From: Oegoconia quadripuncta | Lineage: Eukaryota; Arthropoda; Insecta; Lepidoptera; Autostichidae | Assembly: GCA_949316235.1 (NCBI GenBank) | Contig: OX438745.1 | Location: forward strand, 501,001 to 565,000 | DNA length: 64,000 nucleotides | Direction: 5' to 3' | The notes under the pieces: generated by a model | What the model was told of the DNA's origin: nothing | The model's database searches: none | What the model saw: the letters and a program-made list of their open reading frames with translations, nothing else | Program-made: the position numbers and the translations under genes | Shown: positions 42,201 through 52,004 of the stretch, piece after piece | Layout of the letters: each line of letters begins with the position of its first letter | Numbering within the stretch: the first letter of the stretch is position 1

Positions 42201-43217
42201 AGATTGTAAATGAGGTATATAAACAACGTCTTTTATAGTTTTAACTACATCTGACTTAGTTGAAATTGAAATATCACCTATATATTTACTTTCTAAAATT
42301 TCTCCATTAGCTACAGTCACTCTTCCACATTCAAATGGTATAGTATTTTGCAGCCAATCCAACTGAGAAGTCATATGAGTGGTAGCACCGGAGTCTACAA
42401 ACCAACTATTACTCCTAACATCATTGCTATGTGTATCAGCATTCAGTGCAGCTATAAGGGTAGAATCCTCTTTAGTTTGCTTAGTAGCAACTGACTTTCC
42501 CTTCTTATTCTTTCTTAATGGACACTGAGGGCTTTTATGTCCCGGCTCATTACATGTATAACATACTACAGCCTTTTTAGGTTTTGAACTACAAGGTTTC
42601 TGTTTCTCAACATATCTACTCCGTAAGGCAGCTCCTGGCTCAGTAGACTTACCTTTAGATAGCTCATTTAATAATTTGGACTTTACTAAATCACTGGTAA
42701 TATTTACATTCGAGTTCTCGAGTGACATCACCAACGGATCAAATCGAGGTGTTAAGCCTCCCAAAAGGATTGCAGCTAATGATTCATCCTCAATCACTTT
42801 TCCAATATCAGCTAGTTCTTGGTAAGTGCACAATATGGCATCAATGTAACATTCAATATTATCAAAATCAGAAAGTGAGTACCTGTATAGTTTACGTTCC
42901 AGGGCTAAGCGTCGACCCATACCTTTATCTTCATAAGCTGCAGCAAGAGCATCCCAAGCTTCCTTGGCTGTTTTTGCTCGTCTAACATGTGTAACCGCAG
43001 CACCGTCTAAAGTTAGACAGATTTTCGACAAGGCTTTCTGATCTTTTCTATCTTTTACTAATTTCGAAGTATCATCACCTACAGGATATCCCACAACACA
43101 ATCCCACAGGTCTTCATATATAAGACACATACGTATTTTGAATTTCCATATCCCGTATCCTTCACGACTTGACAGGGCTATATTTGAAAATCCAAAATTC
43201 CGACTATTGACTTCCAT
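39288..43217 (-). CDS. Copia Gag-Pol polyprotein
   Basis: About 1309 residues from MEVNSRNFGF; an in-frame ATG nine codons upstream (43244) is less likely. Numbering from that upstream ATG: Gag with CCHC knuckle 'CYTCNEPGHKSPQC' (228-241); aspartic protease 'WFVDSGATTH' (281-290); integrase zinc-binding H423, H428, C455, C458 and catalytic D486 ('HSDLAGP'), D549 ('RSDNGTEF'), E585 ('NGIAERT'); RT from about 847 with 'YVDD' at 1011-1014; RNase H with 'DADWA' (1171) and 'SSAEAEY' (1209). All key residues are present and there is no stop or frameshift. Gag and Pol share one frame, as in Drosophila copia, so protease processing is expected; the domestic gag-to-pol ratio control is not visible. 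Confidence 0.97.
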   Translation of the reverse strand: MEVNSRNFGFSNIALSSREGYGIWKFKIRMCLIYEDLWDCVVGYPVGDDTSKLVKDRKDQKALSKICLTLDGAAVTHVRRAKTAKEAWDALAAAYEDKGMGRRLALERKLYRYSLSDFDNIECYIDAILCTYQELADIGKVIEDESLAAILLGGLTPRFDPLVMSLENSNVNITSDLVKSKLLNELSKGKSTEPGAALRSRYVEKQKPCSSKPKKAVVCYTCNEPGHKSPQCPLRKNKKGKSVATKQTKEDSTLIAALNADTHSNDVRSNSWFVDSGATTHMTSQLDWLQNTIPFECGRVTVANGEILESKYIGDISISTKSDVVKTIKDVVYIPHLQSNLISVIKAVQSGFTVVFDKNGCNFYKSVDFSYTGNSVLHASENGGLYSLNCTTNPSHLSASVVHFDEISEYRIWHKRLGHLCRIGMQNLIKGNATGITFKKVDKEPCVACIEGKQSRKPFKTVPYKKATCMLELVHSDLAGPMSCSSFQGNKYVLYLIDDYSRMVFVYFVESKSDVKNKFCEFVTLVERQTGAQIKTLRSDNGTEFVNKNMNDFLVSKGIVHQTIVPYCQQQNGIAERTGRSIMEKARALLAESSLSKAFWQDAIMCAVYLKNRSPHRSLHCVTPFQKWYNEIPNLAHLKVFGCRALVHVPSCNRKKLDVKATQHIFVGYSDDPHGYFFREVHNPRSLTKARDVTFFEDCFSDLKANSEKNVQFSVPTLMLSDNLTDVAVEPSVVVSSTDDIQSPLITTKQLVRNNTDADNLFMSCPLRGEESPRVEPVLEAERRYPSRTRYPPNYFSYLVSEETKEPNSYVEAINSDNAEEWQLAMQNEFDSLQKLKTWDLVDRPNKKVIPCKWVYRMKTDEQGSVVKFKARLVVKGFNQIAGVDYNETFAPVVRNSSLRTLFALAAEQDLKMRHLDVDTAFLNGDLTEEVYMDQPKGFIEEGQQNKVCLLRKSLYGLKQAPRAWYTKLNETLSSIGFVRTPSEPCVYKKVFNTETVILCVYVDDIIIFFKSDRSFDIVKNSLQKYFSLKDLGELKYYLGLNISRSNSEIRINQVTYIHRLLKNFDLENCKEYNTPLANSKLVDGEERGEYPYQNLIGCLMFLSVNTRPDIAFATSYLSQFNTKYDRTHWIAAKRVLQYVKRTIDYSLVYRKTGQPLVGFADADWANCCKDRRSYTGYFFKLASGPVSWSSRKQPTVALSSAEAEYMALTDATKEAVYLRRFICEISGKSTVCITIHSDSQSAQSLATNPVFHNRTKHIDTKYHFIREKILENFVQLKYINTSEMPADVLTKPLGRIARDRCVTDLGLV

Positions 43218-43278
43218 TATTTGTCTAAATATAATAAAACACAAAACTATGCCAACTAAAATAAATAACAGAGCTTAT

Positions 43279-43292
43279 TCGTGCTGATAACG
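43279..43292 (-). promoter_or_regulatory. Copia primer binding site, half-tRNA(Ile) type
   Basis: Immediately inside the 5' LTR. The plus-strand 'tcgtgctgataacg' equals the anticodon stem-loop of eukaryotic tRNA-Ile(AAU) as I recall it, except G where the gene has A34. It ends at tRNA position about 40, as in copia's use of an internally cut initiator-Met tRNA. Confidence 0.6.
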
Positions 43293-43432
43293 TGTTAAAA
43301 TATTAAAAATAGGCAATAGAAATACTTTCACATTAGACATTTATTTTGAAGTAAGTAGAACACGTCAGATCTTTTTGATTACTAAAAAGGAATAATCTGC
43401 AGAAAGCAGTGGCCAAATACATTATTACAACA
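43293..43432 (-). repeat. Copia 5' LTR
   Basis: 140 bp, promoter end of the element. Same sequence as the 3' LTR. Confidence 0.95.
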
Positions 43433-43437
43433 GTTAT

Positions 43438-44155
43438 CTATGTACACCATGTAGAAAGACAGTATCAATTTTTTTAATAAACTGTTACAGTTCTCTCATA
43501 TGAGAGCATTTGTCTAGATTTTCTCATATATCACTGCAAATGGGATTTCAGATATCCTCTGAACAGTTTTACGACTGTGCTAGTGCTGTGTGACGTCACT
43601 ACGCGGGGTATACAGGCTGCATTTGCATAATTAGGGCTGCCAAATTTAATACAAATTTATTTTTACATTTTCAAATAAGGAACACTTGAACATTATGAGT
43701 CAGTTGAACAATGTAAGCGCAGTTACATTTAAAGAGTTGTATAAAGATTTCTTAAATATATTTATTAAAAAAAAACATAATCTGTATAAATGCGAATGAC
43801 ATTGCAATCTGTTATTATGGCCCTCAAATGTTTGTTATTATCGGCTTCATAATTTTCGGTATTCCCGACGAGGAGATTATTTTCAAACATTTTCAAGGCG
43901 ATTGCTGGTTGGTGATTGTTGCCAAAGCGCGAATACTAAACGAAAGATATTCCAAAGAACATTAATAAGAATAAGAGTCGATTATTTCACCCATTTAGCG
44001 ACACACACATATTATGTTTATTTTTAAACATTGAAGTTAGAACCGGAGATAAAAGATTTCATACCCTCCTACTTCTGTACTTGCTGGCCTGTGAACAGTT
44101 ATTTATCATTTGGTCCAAATGAAATAGTGTAAATCACTAAATCGCTTTTTATATA
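43438..44155. other. No gene recognised
   Basis: AT-rich with 'gtgacgtcactacgcggggt' at 43591. Nothing recognised. Confidence 0.3.
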
Positions 44156-45195
44156 CAGGGCGTCCCACGGCTATGCCACATGGAGGGAAAGTACCTTGAA
44201 TTTTGTAGATGGAACATTTTACTGAAAGAAGACATTATTTTAATTTAAAAAACAATTTAAACTGCATTCATAGATTTTTAAATAAGTACATGGTTGAACC
44301 GGGAATCGAACCCTTTATTTATAAAAAAAAAATTACCATGTAACTTTATCATACCGATCGAAAGGCTTTATCATAAGGATAATTTTTTGCTAAATAACAT
44401 AGTGTCAGAAATAAAAGGAAGACCATGAATTTTAACATTTTTAATACAAAATTAATCAAATTTATCAAATGCTCAAAATGAGTCCCATCCTGTTCAATAC
44501 AAAGTCGCACTCTTTTGATTATTTCGCTCCCTGTCGATTTTTTGATCATGTTGTGGTGGATATTTAGAATAATACGTCGAAGTTCAGTTTGTAGCTCGTG
44601 GACACTTTGACACTGGTTCTTGTAAAGTAAATTTTTTACATAACCCCATAAAAAAAATCTAACGGGGTTAGATCTGGGGATCTCGGCGGCCATTGTTTCG
44701 TCCATTTGTCCCGATCCAGGAAAGAAAATGTTCATTGAGATAGTCCTACTTACTAATTACGTATCTCTTTATCATTTTATCATGAACTTAAATTATAATA
44801 GGGAAATGATGCATACTTCTCGAGTGGGTAATTAGTATTAGTAATGATAATGTCAGTTGTATGTCCTTACGGCAATGTCAGCTTTTCATTTTTCTGAACA
44901 AAATTGAACATCTAATGTTAAAATTCATGGTCTTCCTTTTATTTCTGACAATATGTTATTTAGCAAAAAATAATCCTTATGATGAAGCCTTTCGATCGGT
45001 ATGATAAAGCTACATGGTAATTTTTTTTTTAAATAAATGGTTCGATTCCCGGTTCAACCATGTACTTATTTAAAAATCTATGAATGCAGTTTAAATTGTT
45101 TTTTAAATTAAAATAATGTCTTCTTTCAGTAAAATGTTCCATCTACAAAATTCAAGGTACTTTTCCTCCATGTGGCATAGCCGTGGGACGCCCTG
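44156..45195 (-). mobile_element. Fold-back Tc1/mariner-like element
   Basis: Inverted repeats of about 283 bp (44156-44439 and 44914-45195) start 'cagggcgtcccacggctatg' and are flanked by TA. The ends and the TA target fit the IS630-Tc1-mariner group. The arms differ at a few sites. Only 474 bp lie between them, so most of the transposase is deleted. Confidence 0.85.
44349..44735 (-). pseudogene. Transposase C-terminal remnant
   Basis: One minus-strand frame has 'FFLWGYVKNLLYKNQCQSVH' and 'CIEQDGTHFEHLI'. The other frame just upstream has 'RSPDLTPLDFF', so a one-base shift in the T8 run (44653-44660) splits the conserved 'SPDLTPLDFFLWGYVK' block with its catalytic acid. Part lies within the left inverted repeat. 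Confidence 0.8.
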
Positions 45196-46128
45196 TATAT
45201 GTGTGTTGGTCTCCCGCGATACAGGTTTAACCTAGTGCGGGGTCCATCAGTAATAATGAACTCTGCAATATCTTTTTGTTATGCATGCCTACATAATATT
45301 AGTTGTGTAGTGTTTTAAGTACTTATGTATAACTTTTTGGTAATAAATAAATTTTGTATTTTGTATTTGAATCGTTAAAGTTTTGTTTGTTTGTAAACGC
45401 TTTTATAAGAGAATACTATACGTTTTAATTGTTTTGAGATCTATTTTGTTAGTTTGTGTTGTGAAACAGTTAACTGGCAACAAAAAAATAATAATGACAT
45501 TAAAAAAAAACTCGGTCTTGTCGATCGGTGGGTCGCTCAGGGCGGTTGATAAAAATAATTATAACTGTTGATGGTTGCCTTCGCGGATATTCTGATGGTT
45601 ATTAAACGTCTGCAAGTCATCGAAGTCTTTCTATGCCTGCTGAAGGCAGTCCTTAAGTTATCACTTTATTGTACAAAAAAGGCAATACATTGATTTTGCT
45701 TTGATACAGAATTTGAGTACAACGGCGGACTTATAGACAGATTTACTTTCCGCAAACAAATTTCATTTCATCTTTAGGACCTAATACAGTTCATTTTATT
45801 TAATTTGGATAAATTGATAATTACTATTCTCGGGAAAGAAAAATTATGTGATCTAGAAAAATATTTTTTTTTATAAAAGTTTTATTTGGTATTCGCGCTG
45901 AGGCTTTTTGTTTTATGCAAATTGAGCAATCTCATTTAGCAAATATATTCCTTGTGGAAGACTGACAGCCCTATGTCGATCATCAGCCTGTATGCAATAT
46001 AGCAGTAAGTGAATCCCTAAAAGCGACGCAAATACTACGCTTTCGGAAATCGTTTGCTGCCAGGGTCGGATTTAGAGTCAATTCACTTCTAGCGCTTCCA
46101 AAAATTTTACGACTATACTACGAGGCAC
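45196..46128. other. No gene recognised
   Basis: Short open frame 45383-45571 has no motif. 46060-46128 is GC-richer. No known repeat. Confidence 0.3.
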
Positions 46129-46798
46129 CGCATAGACCCTCCGACCCTTTTAATTTGAATCTGGCTTAGTTCGGGCTGTCGATACGTTTATCATCGATAT
46201 CGTGTACTGTGGATGCGACGTCCATCGACATGGTGTACTGTCGACACAATACACCATTACTGTCGATGCAGCGTATCATCGATATAGTGTACTGTCGATG
46301 CAAAGTACTATCGATATCGTGAACTGTCGGTGCAGTGTACCACCGACATGGTGTATTCTCACTACAGTGAGCTGGTGAAGGGACGTTTTCGATACAGCGA
46401 CCGTTGATATAGTTTCTGTCGATATCGTAAACTAGACCCGGATTATACTTTTTTTAATTGTAAAATGACGCATAGACCCTCCGGGCCTTTTAATTTGAAT
46501 CTGGCTTAGTTCGGGCTGTCGATACGTCGTATCATCGATATCGTGTACTGTGGATGCGACGTCCATCGACATGGTGTGCTGTCGATGCCACGTACTATCG
46601 CCATGGTGTACTGTCGATGCAGCGTATCATCGATATAGTGTACTGTCGATGCAGCGTACTACCGATATGGTGTACTCTCACTACAGTGAGCTGGTGAAGG
46701 AACGTTTTCGTTACAGCGACCGTTGATATAGTTTCCGTCGATATCGTAAACTAGACCCGTATTCGGGGATTATACATTTTTTTTTAATAGTAAAATGA
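46129..46798. repeat. 340-bp tandem duplication rich in ATCGATA
   Basis: 'cgcatagaccctccg' recurs at 46129 and 46469. Each copy holds shorter, roughly 30-bp subrepeats of the form 'gtactgtcgatgcagcgtat' plus 'catcgatatagt', then 'ctcactacagtgagctggtg' (an 8-bp palindrome core) and 'gtcgatatcgtaaactagac'. No ORF. Copy 1 has an extra subrepeat arrangement. Confidence 0.85.
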
Positions 46799-46801
46799 AC
46801 A

Positions 46802-46805
46802 AACA

Positions 46806-46842
<37 letters not shown>

Positions 46843-46866
46843 ATTGACTGGATACGCGTTTACCCT
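46802..46866 (-). mobile_element. LINE-K terminal scrap with 29-bp poly-T
   Basis: About 29 T then 'atgattgactggatacgcgt', the 3' end seen in the other LINE-K copies. Confidence 0.8.
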
Positions 46867-47033
46867 ATTGGTTTTCATCCACTTTATTCCCTAGAAATCC
46901 AATTAATAAAACACTTGTATCGTTACTCCAATGTTGCCTGGAAAAGATGGCTTGGACAATGAACAAGAAAAATATTGCATAAATACTGATAACCAATAAA
47001 TACAAAACCATTGATTTATATTATGCTATAGAT

Positions 47034-47225
47034 ATGGCAAATGCGTCCACTGTTTGGACTCCTACAACCGCCAGACGCAAACGTGGCAGACCGCGAAAAC
47101 GGTGGAGACACGAGCTTGACAGTTTTAATAAGGGATGGTTTGTGCTCGCCAAGAACAAAAACGACTGGAAACAGATGAGCGAGGCCCTTGCCCAGCAGTG
47201 GGACACAATAGGCTCTTAATAATAA
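47034..47225 (+). mobile_element. RTE-like LINE C-terminus
   Basis: 61 codons: 'TARRKRGRPRKRWRHELDSF', then 'DWKQMSEALAQQWDTIGS*', and an (AAT)n tail. The single frame is unbroken. Same family as 16091-16325. Confidence 0.85.
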
Positions 47226-48356
47226 TATAATAAAATAATAATAGATATGGTCGCTTTTCTTAGTGCGCCATCTGTTAGAATCCTTGAGAACTAACAAGAC
47301 TGATGAGAATAAATGGCCAAACGTAACCTTGTAAGAACGGCTAGACCATAAACTTAATACTTGTGTATACTAAGTATATACACACATAATTACCAAAAGA
47401 ATCAGAAGGCACAAAAGACAAGATATACAAAGTTTAAAGCCACGGGCAGTTAGCTAATAGGTATTATAAATCTAACTGAACTGGGGCCTGCTTCTCGCGC
47501 TGTGGGCGAGCAGTTTGTTCACATAGCGCTTTAGGATTTATTGCTTTTGGGACCCAGTTTGCGCGTTCTAACTGAAATTCAACTGTTTTTAGGAAATAGT
47601 TAAACAACAAACCAACTATGTATATTGGATGTTCATAGCTTTATACATACATATAATATATTTCAAACTTTACATAAGAATAATTTCTACATTATAAATA
47701 TTTTTATAAACAAGCTTTTAGAGACAAAACTTGCAACTGCATCATAATTGGTTGAGTCCGAAACATAAAAAAAAATCTTTTAAACTTAAATATTTTTGCC
47801 TTTAAATCCAAGAAGACAACGGCAATTGTCGGAAACAGACACGTAATAACAACACCCCATCTCGCATCCCCATTTAGGGCGGTCTCAGATAACAATACAT
47901 GTTTGTACATGTTACATGTTCAAAACAAACATGTCGGAGCGAGCGCAAATTGACGCGACAACCACAAATCAGCTAGCTGCATTGCAGGTCTTATGACCCC
48001 GTTTTCGCACGATCTTATGACGGAATAATTGTATTAGGTATTATTGGGGTAGCCCTGCGGATTTGCCCGAGTTCCAACATGTACAAATATAAAGTGAATA
48101 TTTAGCATAGTTTTAACATAAAAAAATGTACTTTAATAAAGTAAGAAACACGAATTGGACTCGTCAAAACGAATCATATGAGCTAACTCGAGGTGTTTAC
48201 TTGTATCCACCTTCCTCCTCCTGGCTCCATCATCAGATCAGCTCCAAGATACCAAATTATAGTACTATTATATAGTAAGTTTCATTTCGATACGACAATT
48301 AGATGTAGGTTAAAATTGGCATCCAAGATTTGTTAGTTAGTCAGTTACAAGCGAAG
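47226..48356. other. No gene recognised
   Basis: Nothing repeated or coding. 47460-47580 is modestly GC-rich. Confidence 0.3.
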
Positions 48357-48369
48357 CTAATGAATGCGT

Positions 48370-48713
48370 CTTAGATTAATGATTGGTCTCCGCGCCGCTA
48401 CGACTAGATACCGTCAGCGTACTCGAAAAATGCGGCAACAAATACTACGCCGTATTCGGCGTACCGGCGCAGTCACGCCACAAGTTCAAATTTCAAATTT
48501 TGGTTTAAGACTGAAGCAAAATGCCGGTTTGCGTTGTCAAACTATGTAATAACAATACTACAAAAAACAAGAAAGATACTGGCATCACATACCATCAGTA
48601 AGTACTGTATAAATCTACACACTACAATATTGAGTTGCCGCATTCAGGAACCTGTTTTTTCTTCATAGTGCGGTATCTAGTCGTAGCGGCGCGGAGACCA
48701 ATCATTAATCTAA
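48370..48713 (+). mobile_element. Miniature element with perfect 43-bp TIRs and a THAP exon
   Basis: TIRs at 48371-48413 and 48671-48713 are identical ('ttagattaatgattggtctc' at the outer end, GC-rich inside). Direct repeats 'tgaatgcgt' (48361-48369 and 48714-48722) look like a 9-bp (or 8-bp) target duplication. The interior is about 257 bp. An 8-bp TSD with a THAP protein would fit the P-element group, but the TIR does not match the P-element end I know. Confidence 0.8.
48521..48597 (+). CDS. THAP-domain first exon
   Basis: MPVCVVKLCNNNTTKNKK then 'DTGITYH' before a perfect donor 'gtaagt' at 48598. C4 and C9 are the first two ligands of the C2CH THAP zinc finger, and 'GITYH' matches 'GITFHRFP' of the family. 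Without splicing it stops after Gln26. The rest of the finger (C, H and the AVPTIF box) is not in the element. Confidence 0.75.
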
Positions 48714-48775
48714 TGAATGCGTGTTAAAAATTCAATTTGGACCACGCATTACTGAGGTACATCCAGACAAATACT

Positions 48776-48860
48776 GAATAGACACACACACACACATACA
48801 CACACAAATACTGGACCCACACACACACACACAAATACTGGAACCACACACACACGGCAC
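48776..48860. repeat. (AC)n microsatellite, interrupted
   Basis: Three AC tracts separated by 'aaatactggaccc'/'aaatactggaacc'. The open frame 48749-49021 is its translation. Confidence 0.85.
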
Positions 48861-48929
48861 GGCACGGAAATACATAAACCTGACAGTAGTAGAACTTGGT
48901 CAAAAAAAAAAACTAAACGCGTATCATAA

Positions 48930-49600
48930 ATAGTGATAAACATGATGTTAATACAAGAAATAAAGATAAGCTTGCAGCTCACATGAGTCACCTCCGAAAA
49001 GTCAGTAATTCCAAGGGTCATGTATACACTTTTTCAATAAGGTTCCTGTTGATATACACAAGTTTCTTTTCAATAAATTTAAAGATACAATAAAACAGAA
49101 ACGTATTAAGAAAGCATATTATAAAATATCAGATTCTTTAGATGATAAACATTAACCATATCGTATGTAAGTATAACCAGCTCGTTCGCATAACCAGGCT
49201 ATTTCACAATTAATAATGCAATATTATTGTGCCTCTTTGCAATAATAATAACAAATATTTCGGACACTTACACCAATCATCTAGTCCCAAACTAAGCAAA
49301 GCTTGTTACTATGGATACTAGATAACGGATAAACATACATAAATATTTATATAAACATCTATAACTCGTGAATAAATGTTTATATTCATCACACAAACAT
49401 TTACCCCTCGCGGGATACGAACCCGCAACCTATAAAAACCTTTTTGTTTTTTAAAGAGCAACCTCTCGAATTTTTTGCTTGTTCTTCTCACGAGAAAATT
49501 GCGTTTTGAACAAGCAGTAGCTTTAAAAATGTAAAATCTGGCTATTTTAAGTGTACCCTGTGTACCTACAAAATAAAGCATATTTGATTTGATTTGATTC
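48930..49600 (+). mobile_element. CR1-like LINE 3' end split by SINE-C
   Basis: 'gataaacatgatgttaatac' to 'gatgataaacattaacc' encodes the decayed RT tail. The 3' UTR resumes at 49436 ('aacctctcgaattttttgct') and ends 'tttgatttgatttgattc'. Second subfamily, as at 26035. Confidence 0.85.
49241..49430 (-). mobile_element. SINE-C, truncated in the B box, inside CR1-like
   Basis: (AAT)n tail, 'caatcatctagtcccaaact', ending at 'gggatacgaacccgcaacc'. The head stops before the A box. Confidence 0.85.
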
Positions 49601-50433
49601 ATAGAACTCTATTGAATAGATCCAGTATCTGATTAAACCCGACTTAATTTTTAGTCTAAATAAAGCTTAATTACCACTCACTGACTGACTCACTAACTGA
49701 TTGACATGCTCCATTTCGCGTGGGGAGGAGATGGATGGAAAAAATATAGGGTTGTGCCACAGTATTACAAAGATATTGTAATACTGTGGTTGTGTAGAGG
49801 GTCGCGAGAAACCGACAGGAAAAATATAGCCAAGATCGTGGCTTCGAGTTTGGGTTGGGCCACCGGCTTTGCATTTTTGTTTACAAGCCGCTTCCCAATA
49901 CAATTCGAGAATCGCGTAGAGGGTATGTTGTAGTTCAGGTTTTAATAAAAAAAAAGAAAAAACAAGATGACCACCGCGCTAGGTGGTGCGCAATGTTTCG
50001 TATTTTTCCGACTTTTTTCACGCAAAGCTTCGCTCTGGGAAAAGTTTCCTCTACGAGGGCGGCTTTTTTGGGCTTATATGAAAGGTGGATAGTGTGATCT
50101 AGAGGAAAATTATTGGCATTCGGATATTCAAGATGGCGGCTGAGATATACGAACGCAAATTGGAAAAAAAAATTTGGAAAAAGTGTTTTTTTGCCATTTT
50201 CGAGCACAAAAGTCCACCCCCGTCGGTGATATGTAGTCTAAATACATGTTTATGTATACACAAAGAATCACTTCGCCCAAAAACATAATCATGCTCCGAA
50301 ATATTTATTGATCGTCACTACGCTCTCCGCGCGTAAACTCCACTTCACAAAGATACAAATTCTGAGTAACTTATCAGTGATACGCACTTCCAATATTTAT
50401 ATTTTTTAAATATAGCCCACGACCATAATTGTG
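49601..50433. other. No gene recognised; 13-bp palindrome at 49757-49789
   Basis: 'ccacagtattaca' and its complement are 7 bp apart. Flanking frames (49667-49933, both strands) give no recognisable protein. 49960-50210 is open on the minus strand without motif. Confidence 0.35.
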
Positions 50434-50700
50434 TACGACCTGTTTGATATAGTGGTTAGCAACTCCGACCACTATACCAAAAGGTTGCGGGTTCGAATCC
50501 CGCTAGGGACATATGATTGTGTGATGAATGCGGACATGTGTACCCGAGTTATGGATGTTTTCATTTATAATAAGTAATTGTTTACAAAAAAATATGTATT
50601 TATGTAGTATATCAACCATCTGGTATCCACAACACAAGCCTATAGTTACTGTGGAACTAGATGGCGCTGTGTGTATATCTAAGGATATTTATTTATTTAT
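50434..50700 (+). mobile_element. SINE-B, full length
   Basis: 'tacgacctgtttgatatagt', B box 'gcgggttcgaatcccgctag', 'gagttatggatgttttcatt', 'ctagatggcgctgtgtgtat', (ATTT)n tail. Confidence 0.95.
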
Positions 50701-51146
50701 ATTTATAATCTCTAGATGCTTTTTTTATATTTTTCACACATGTCATTTCGTTTTTAAGATAGAAATCAGGCGAAAAACAGACGCAATTTAAAAATTTTTC
50801 GCTGTTCGAAAAAAGATTTTGAGTCAAAGGTTTTGGTTGGGGTTATCTCTGACCACCCAATTAGGTATTTACTGACCTCACGAACTAGGGTCATGATTGT
50901 GGACTCTACATTGTGTTACAATGACATACGCCCCGTTGTTGTACCTAAAGGCGTAAGTCACTACAACGCCAAGTACATCGTATGGCGACATCAAAAATGC
51001 ATTACGACTTAACGCTCCCCGCTCCGAACCCATCTAGGTGCTTACTCGTTAACTCGTGTCTAGACGACAACTACCCTCGTTTATTTAACAAAAGTCTTGT
51101 GAAAATATAAAAATTACTATGGGAAAAAGTAAATATTTATATTTTA
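50701..51146. other. Unassigned; 'tctctgaccac' repeat at 50838
   Basis: 'gttatctctgaccacccaat' and 'ctagggtcatgattgtgga' parallel 12080 and 38980. Otherwise nothing. Confidence 0.35.
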
Positions 51147-51545
51147 CTGTTTGGTGTAGTGGTTAGAAACTCTGCTGCTATACCAAAAGGTCGCGGGTTC
51201 GAATCCGGCTAGGGACATTATGTTTGTATGATGAATACAGACATGTGTTCCCGAGTTATGGATGTTTTTCATTTATATATGTATTTATTTACAAAAAAAA
51301 ATGTATTTGTGTAGTTTGTCAACCATCTGGTATCCATAACACAACCAGATGGCGCTGTGTGTATGTGCAAAGAAATTTGATGTATTACTTAATTATTACT
51401 GAGTACACATGCTAACTACTTGTTTTTCATTTATATATGTATTTATTTATATCAACCATCTGGTATCCACAATACAAACCTAATTGCTTAGTGTGGAACT
51501 AGATGGCGCTGTGTGTATGTGCAAAGATATTTATTTATATTATTT
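51147..51545 (+). mobile_element. SINE-B copy plus a SINE-B tail piece
   Basis: 51147-51377 runs from 'tgtttggtgtagtggttaga' to 'atggcgctgtgtgtatgtgc' with a short gap. 51421-51545 repeats the body from 'tgtttttcatttatatatgt' to 'gtgcaaagatatttattta'. Confidence 0.9.
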
Positions 51546-52004
51546 ATTTTACACCCATTCAAATAGAACTAACGCACGCTTCTGTACTGAATACAACGAA
51601 GTGAACTCGGCTTTGTCTGATCTCGATATTTTCTTTTTATCAATTGGTAAGTTTAAAGGAGAGCTACTGAGACTATTTAGACGATAACCAGTTGTATTTG
51701 TACTTTTTTCTGTATACAAAATCCACTTAAAGCATTGTCGACATATCTCACGTATTAATAATTTTGTGTATTTCTATTGCTATTAGTCTTGTGAATGCTG
51801 TGTTCACCTGTTATTAGCACATATATTAGAACACTACTTTGTTATAATTATTTTCACCAATGTAAAATGTATGTGCTGTAGGTGATCCTAATAAATAAAT
51901 ATTAAAAAGTAGAAGTAGGCTTCTTTCTGTTTGAGACCGAGCAAGCTGTATAAAGACCACCCTTGTGTATATCGACCTTTATAAAATTTTCCCACTTGAA
52001 CACC
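51546..52004. other. No feature recognised
   Basis: Nothing seen. Confidence 0.3.

Larger units (their letters stand above)
39026..43432 (-). mobile_element. Full-length Copia LTR retrotransposon
   Basis: 4407 bp, transcribed on the minus strand, flanked by the 5-bp duplication 'gttat' (39021-39025 and 43433-43437). Two 140-bp LTRs, a PBS, one gag-pol frame without stops, and a purine tract are all present. LTR identity implies a very recent insertion and the copy may be functional. The LTRs are short for Copia. The order protease-integrase-RT-RNase H is diagnostic of Ty1/copia. Confidence 0.97.

Noticed and set aside
50434..50510. tRNA-like sequence with perfect B box
   Set aside because: Head of SINE-B, repeated about a dozen times with the same body; acceptor ends do not pair.
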